A DNA stretch of 64,000 nt from Marthasterias glacialis (taxonomy: Eukaryota; Echinodermata; Asteroidea; Forcipulatida; Asteriidae): NCBI GenBank assembly GCA_911728455.2, contig OU452236.1:9418171-9482170 (forward strand). Reading direction: 5' to 3'. How positions within the stretch are numbered: position 1 is the first letter of the stretch; each line of letters begins with the position of its first letter. Made by a program: the position numbers and the translations under genes. Shown in pieces: positions 59,359 to 64,000 of this stretch. Under the pieces are notes generated by a model. That model was not told the DNA's origin and did no database searches. It saw only the letters and a list, made by a program, of their open reading frames with translations.

Positions 59359-60232
59359 ATCATGCAACCTGTAAAACTTAACGACGTGTTTGTTAAGGAA
59401 GTAGATGAATACAAGTATCTGAGTACTGTGGTGGATCGTCAGCTTACCTGAAATTCAAACACCAGTAAAGTTTACAAAGAGGCTAATCAACGGTTACACA
59501 TTGTGAGGAAACTTAAATCTTTTAATTTAAATACCCGAGTTTTAAAATTGTATTATCAGAGCACAATTCTAAAGTTTTAACTTTCTGTTCGATCACTTGG
59601 TTTAATTCTCTCACTGTAAACAATCATAAGAAACTAAAACGTATTGTGAAACAAGCCGGCAGGATTATAGGTGACGATATTGATGGTCTTCAGAGGTTGG
59701 TTCGTGATAGTCTCATGAGTAAGTTCAATTGCATTTTGTCTGATCACACACATCCTCTTAATTTGCTCGTTGTTTCAAATAAATCGGGCAGAATTCGTCA
59801 ATTAAGCGTGAGAACAAATAGGTTTAAAAACTCTTTTTTTACCTATTGCCATACACAAGTTTTACTGTACATTTTGTAGATAAATAAATAATTTTTTTAC
59901 CCGCATAACCTGCTTTTGGGTTTGCCTCTCAGTCTAGGTTTTTATGTGGGCTGTTTTTTATTTTTTATTGTTGGAATTCGTCAAATTAGCGTCAGTTCAT
60001 TTAATGCTTTGTAATAATTTTTTTTATACTTGTCGAATTTTTTGTTGTTGATTTTTTACTGTTTTAATGTGCCTTTACTATGGATGTTTTAGATGTTACT
60101 GCTGCTGTGCAAAGGACAACAAATTTCATGTATGTTGCATGAGGAATAAATAAATTGTGTTGTGTTGTATTGTATTGTGTTGCATTGCATTGCATTGTAT
60201 TGCATTGCATTGCATTGCATCGTATTGTATTG
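58954..60232 (+). mobile_element. CR1/Rex-like LINE, 3' half
   Basis: RT segment from HTIRPQALLHKLQNL through GVPQGSVLSPLLFSLF and an intact YADDTVLTGL box (58954-59358). It is followed by interrupted thumb and C-terminal pieces (KTKEMVFNF, VKQAGRIIGDD, LLVVSNKSGR). The 3' end is AATAAATAAATTGTGTTG running into an ATTGT/ATTGC short-repeat tail at 60150-60232. Such microsatellite-like tails, rather than poly(A), are common in the CR1/L2/Rex group. Truncated at the 5' side exactly where a TIR element ends (58953). Confidence 0.8.
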
Positions 60233-60461
60233 ATGCACTAGACAGCTCGGCCACGACAGGCCACTATTATGAAGAATGGATACGCGGGCACGGTAACCTA
60301 CTGTTATATTGCAAAAACTGAATAAGAGACCCAATAAAAAGGGAGAATGAAGTCTGGGAAACATACCAATGAGGCAAGTGCAAGTCGGAAAACAAATGTT
60401 TGAGTAAAACGGTTGTAAATAATTATCTCTTTCAACTGTTTCACCTCAAGATCTCTCCTAC

Positions 60462-60568
60462 TCACAGCTTACTCTGCATAATTTTCTCCCTGATTCGTGT
60501 CTCGTCCAAACTCCACACAGTCTTTAAAAATTCATTGCTGGAACTGAGTTCACCCAATGCCCTCACAT
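60462..60568 (-). CDS. TYSND1: TYSND1-like last exon ending in SKL
   Basis: Encodes VRALGELSSSNEFLKTVWSL then DETRIREKIMQSKL and TGA. SKL is the canonical PTS1. Acceptor TTATTCAG. Confidence 0.9.
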
Positions 60569-63077
60569 CTGAATAAATAAAGTGACGATCAAGGAATTAG
60601 TGACGGAATGAATGAAGGTATTAATTATTTAGGGTTTAAAAGGCGCTTAATGTAATACGTTTTTTTGTAAGTATCCATTGAAGGCCTAAAAGTAAAACAG
60701 CATAGGTTGCTCCTCTGGCAGTGAATAACTGGTGAAATATTACTTTCTTCACATTTTCTCTTTTTTTGTTTTATATTTTCAAGCCTGGAATTATACGGAG
60801 GCCACAATTGCCCCTGGTGTGGGCCTCGGTGCCCTTTAAACGTTTCCCATAGACTGTAACATTTTCCAATGAAAGTGCCCTTTGCAAAATGAAAATGGGC
60901 CTGCCCTTTTCGAAGATGAAACTCCAGACCTGCGTTTTGAAACAAAAGGGGAGGGGATTTACCTTCTGTCTGTAGAAACTCTGTTAGAATTGGATCAATA
61001 AAAGACCATGGAATGCTGAAATTAATGTGTGGAAATGAAACACCAGAACCCGTATCCCTGATAGGTAAATGGGAAAAAGAACAAAATTTAAATCACGTTT
61101 TCCTCCTTAATTAAAAAAAATTCTACACATTTTTTAAAGTGACAGTTTTCCCAGGACAAATCTGGCCATGATCTTGAAGCATGCACCAACATTGGTCTGG
61201 TAATAGACCATGAAATTTGTTCTTCCCATGAATTATGTAAATTGCACATTAACATTACGCGTGCGCACAAACACTACTGGTTGACAAGCACCTTTCTGTA
61301 TGGGCCTGAAGGTGTTGTGACGCATACGCGTTTATGCGTCTGCCTAGTGCACAACCTTTTGGCGTTTGCCCCCACCAATAGTGTCTGTACGCATGCGTGA
61401 ATGTAACTAGCATATTTCATGGGAAACACGCATCGGTAGTTCTTCAAAATAATTTACAGGTGTAAGGTGTAGTGTTTGCTAATTCAATTCGATTGAATTT
61501 ATTTGCTCGTGTTTCTTGAGTTGACTTTAACCCTATCTTAAGCCAATTGGTGTGCTCTAAGTATGCTTTGCATGCTATAAAAAATAACAGAAATAGAGTC
61601 CATGCATCTGACACAGTCATGCAGTGCAACAGAACATGTTCTTTTAGTCTGGTACCTAGACTTACGATATATTATTATGTAAAATAGACATAACCAGACT
61701 AACATGGAAAGACGGCTCTTCAATATTTTACACAAGGACTGATAACTTTTTATCTGTTATTTAAAATATATGCAAAAACATAAAAAAGATACAATTATTA
61801 TGTCGAAGTATTCAATTTAAAACAAAAACCAACTAAATTTTAATCACAAAATATAGCACTTGTGTGAAAGTGCCTGCTTCGTAATCAAAACCAACAGATG
61901 GGCAATTTACACACGTTTTGACTCTCCTAAATCGTCATTTTGTAAAAAACTGTTGCCGCAATTTGAGACCACATACTACCTAGAAGTGTTACTAGGTATG
62001 ATCTACCATTTTATGCAGTGGCAAACCTTAGACGTGGTGACTATTATGCTAACTCCTTATTTACAGGGTTTCCAGAACTTAGCTCCTGGACTATAGGCCT
62101 ATATGTAACAGAAAGATCTGATTAACGTGATTTTATTTTTGATCACATTGACAGCGATAAGCAGTTGGATCATGACCTGCATGGTTCGTGGAAAGACAAT
62201 CTTGATTTGCGGTTTGAAGGTTTATGTATGTGCAGCTTGATCCGTTGCGTGGTAGTGTCTTTCTGTCACTTCATGGTGACTTTACACATGGCAGGTCACA
62301 TAATGTTCCTTCCAAGCGTATCCTCAGCAATAGCGGCTTCGGAAACTTTTTTCTATTTTTTAAACTATCGTGCACTGTATCGCATAGGTTTATTTCCCTT
62401 TGTTCATCGTGGCCATTCGTCGTACGCTGGTACGTGCAGACTTACGCGCTGCATTGTGCGTTGCACGAGCCATGGTGGGACGGGGGACATGGTGGGGCGG
62501 GAGGGAGGGAGGAAAGGCGGGGCAGGGGAGGGAGGTAAAGAAGGGAGGGGAGGCCCTCCGCCTGGAGGACCCTCCGCAATGGGGTGTGAAATGCCCCTCT
62601 TATACTACTATGGTATGTTGAAACAATGACATTTCCTGTCATAGTCACTCCTGGCATTAAAGATTTCAAGGAGCTTTCGGGAACAGTATCCTCAGCACCA
62701 GAGAAGCAGAACAAAACGCATGATTGCTCAATATCTGCTGAAAATAACGGCTATTATTTTCATCAAGCAGACAAAAAAATTAAAGGTCTAAATTTAGATA
62801 AAAGTTTGAAGTTTCTCATCCCTGATATTAAACCTTCAATTTTTTGAGCCTTTAAATATTCCTGAAACCACCCACACTCCTTAAGAGTATGCAGCTCTGG
62901 CAACAAAGTTTACACACAAGTATTTATTAAATAACAACAATATTTTGTAATTATTTATTATTGGGGGAATGAGATAGTCACAAACCTTGCATTACTGCTT
63001 ACTATGCCAAGCAGCTGACCTGTCCTGCCGCAGAACAGGGGACCTCCACTTGTTCCAGAATGGACTGCGCAAGTTGA
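60462..63077 (-). CDS. TYSND1: TYSND1-like peroxisomal trypsin-type protease, 3' part
   Basis: Three exons, 63077-62986, 61057-60963 and 60568-60462, have correct AG/GT borders and matching phases. They encode about 97 residues: CAVHSGTSGGPLF (catalytic-serine loop), GQLLGIVSSNAR, SFPHINFSIPWSFI and a C-terminus ending QSKL and stop. In mammals TYSND1 processes the leader peptides of imported peroxisomal enzymes, and the terminal SKL is the type 1 peroxisomal targeting signal. The order 'GxSGGPL...LLGIxxSNxR...PHxNFSIP' and the SKL end are together specific for this family rather than for secreted trypsins. The N-terminal part, with the catalytic His and Asp, is outside the window. Confidence 0.9.
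60785..60945 (+). repeat. About 155-bp interspersed repeat, copy 2
   Basis: GGTGTGGGCCTCGGTGCCCT, GTTTCCCATAGACTGTAA, CCCTTTGCAAAATGAAAATG. It lies in the intron before the last exon of the protease gene and creates a spurious minus-strand open frame. Confidence 0.75.
60963..61057 (-). CDS. TYSND1: TYSND1-like penultimate exon
   Basis: Encodes DTGSGVSFPHINFSIPWSFI then DPILTEFLQTE, the last beta strand and helix of the protease fold. Acceptor CTATCAG; donor AAG|GTAAAT. Confidence 0.9.
61058..62985 (-). other. Intron of the TYSND1-like gene
   Basis: Between the catalytic-serine exon and the penultimate exon. Contains a purine-rich G tract at 62470-62560 with quadruplex potential. No additional exon is needed: the flanking phases join exactly. 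Confidence 0.7.
62986..63077 (-). CDS. TYSND1: TYSND1-like exon with catalytic serine
   Basis: Encodes STCAVHSGTSGGPLFCGRTG then QLLGIVSSNA. GTSGGP holds the nucleophilic serine. Acceptor ATTACAG; donor AAG|GTTTGT. Confidence 0.9.
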
Positions 63078-63200
63078 CTGTAATCAAATTCATACAACTC
63101 TAATCAGAAACATGAAGATGAAGAGTTGAGATTATTATTAATAAGAATTTGAGCTTCTCATATGGCGTTCATATCCCAGATAAAGGCGCTTTACCAAAGA

Positions 63201-63447
63201 TTATAGAGCGAAGTAGGCGCAAGATGGGGAACTGGAGCTCTATCTATTGTTGGGACGTGAAATACACATGGGTGCATTTCAGCAACTGAATGTCTTGTTT
63301 CCCATGGACAGCTGCACTGATCTACAGTTGTATGCACTGATCTACATCGATCTATTGTTGTGTCAGAAGAGTTACTTGCTGAAAATATCCAGTAAGATTT
63401 CACATTTCAGCCAGAGTTCCCCATCTTGCGCCTACGGCGCTCTATAA
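63201..63447. mobile_element. 247-bp fold-back MITE with 33-bp near-perfect arms
   Basis: TTATAGAGCGAAGTAGGCGC continuing AAGATGGGGAACT, and its mirror at 63415-63447 with two mismatches. Non-coding interior. Lies in the intron upstream of the protease exons. Confidence 0.8.
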
Positions 63448-63489
63448 CCTGTGGCTTTACACAACATTATTATCCCTGGTCATCAGGCA

Positions 63490-63800
63490 TACTTATTAAA
63501 CCAGCCCACAAGCTATCTCACCTCCCTGGGGAGCATTTTGAAAATAATCATTACAGACGTTAAAATCCGCATCTTTGGATTAGCTACAAGATATACCAAC
63601 AATACTCACAGTACATGTTTCTTTGCATCTTCTCATCCCGTCACTGTATATGTTCCAAAGGCTGGTTCTATGAGATATTCTGCTAGCCTTTTCCCTCACA
63701 ATGGTGAACTTTAGAACTCCTACCTATGTCTTGTTTTCCACCATCTTAAAATTTACCCCGTTCAAGAGAAATGTGAACAGACGTCTTCTCTCCCTGTTAC
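63490..63800 (+). mobile_element. Possible degraded LINE C-terminal tail
   Basis: The plus-strand frame around VPKAGSMRYSASLFPHNGEL, then a stop and a frame rich in N and L, resembles the 'RxSxxHxGaxLWNSLP' end of LINE ORF2. It is weakly preserved and could be chance; it lies in an upstream intron of the protease gene. Confidence 0.35.
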
Positions 63801-64000
63801 TTCTCTATAACTTCCTTTTAGCCTTCATCTTGAGTGGCCCTCTGGCCTTGTGTTCGGATATTGTTCATTAAAAAAACACATTGAAAACAACATAATTGCT
63901 TCAGTTATACTGGCTTTGGAACAGATACTGTAGTGATGAGCAATAAGGCAAAACGTGTACTGCGAAAGAAGATGCATAGAGAAGGGGCATTGAGTAATCT

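Larger units (their letters stand above)
63078..64000 (-). other. Upstream intron of the TYSND1-like gene, open at window end
   Basis: Holds the 247-bp fold-back MITE and a possible LINE tail. No upstream protease exon is visible before the window ends. Confidence 0.6.

Noticed and set aside
60625..60945. Minus-strand frame of about 100 codons between protease exons
   Set aside because: Its sequence is the interspersed repeat also present at 5095-5250, and the flanking exons already join in phase without it.
62165..62847. Overlapping plus-strand frames in a GC-rich patch
   Set aside because: Driven by the purine-rich G tract; no domain, and it lies inside the protease intron on the other strand.

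Overview
This is eukaryotic nuclear DNA: AT-rich, intron-bearing and crowded with transposon remnants. Three gene models are supported, all on the minus strand. Their products are an amine oxidase, a SUEL-type rhamnose/galactose-binding lectin (SUEL = sea urchin egg lectin) and a peroxisomal TYSND1-type protease. Together with the dense non-autonomous DNA transposons, tRNA-derived SINEs and Tx1/CR1-type LINE fragments, they suggest an invertebrate deuterostome, most likely an echinoderm and perhaps a sea star. No species call is possible from the sequence alone.

Layout. 1-5.3 kb: gene-free, with two MITE copies, a 60-bp minisatellite and a SINE. 5.4-20.8 kb: a complete 11-exon flavin amine oxidase gene; all splice sites and reading phases join into about 488 residues. 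Its introns hold SINEs, MITEs, a LINE 3' end and a 1.3-kb pyrimidine-rich 26-bp minisatellite. 20.8-30 kb: gene-free, with SINEs and MITEs. 30.2-33.2 kb: an about 44-copy array of a 59/60-bp unit, inside a segment that also exists, inverted and unexpanded, at 43.5-44.5 kb. 34-37.3 kb: pieces of several MITE families. 37.3-40.6 kb: a decayed Tx1-like LINE. 42-49 kb: degenerate satellites, SINEs and an inverted pair of MITEs, with the lectin-domain exon at 46.4-46.7 kb. 50-55 kb: a threefold tandem duplication whose copies carry different nested insertions. 55.2-55.4 kb: a signal-peptide exon whose splice phase fits the lectin exon. 56.2-59 kb: a duplicated element whose subterminal arrays consist of 14-bp palindromes, with further elements nested in it. 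59-60.2 kb: a CR1/Rex-like LINE 3' half. 60.4-63.1 kb: the last three exons of a TYSND1-like protease ending in the peroxisomal signal SKL; its 5' part lies beyond the window.

The genes are unrelated and do not form a pathway. The main points of interest are: (1) an amine oxidase that keeps its fold and splicing but has lost several catalytic and flavin-contact motifs; (2) a matched expanded/unexpanded pair showing the origin of a hairpin-forming minisatellite; (3) duplicated DNA that supplies natural empty sites for several MITE families, giving their target duplications; (4) an element with palindrome arrays as subterminal repeats; (5) a fold-back element whose arms are short tandem arrays. 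Long open frames inside the minisatellites are side effects of stop-free repeat units and are not annotated as genes.
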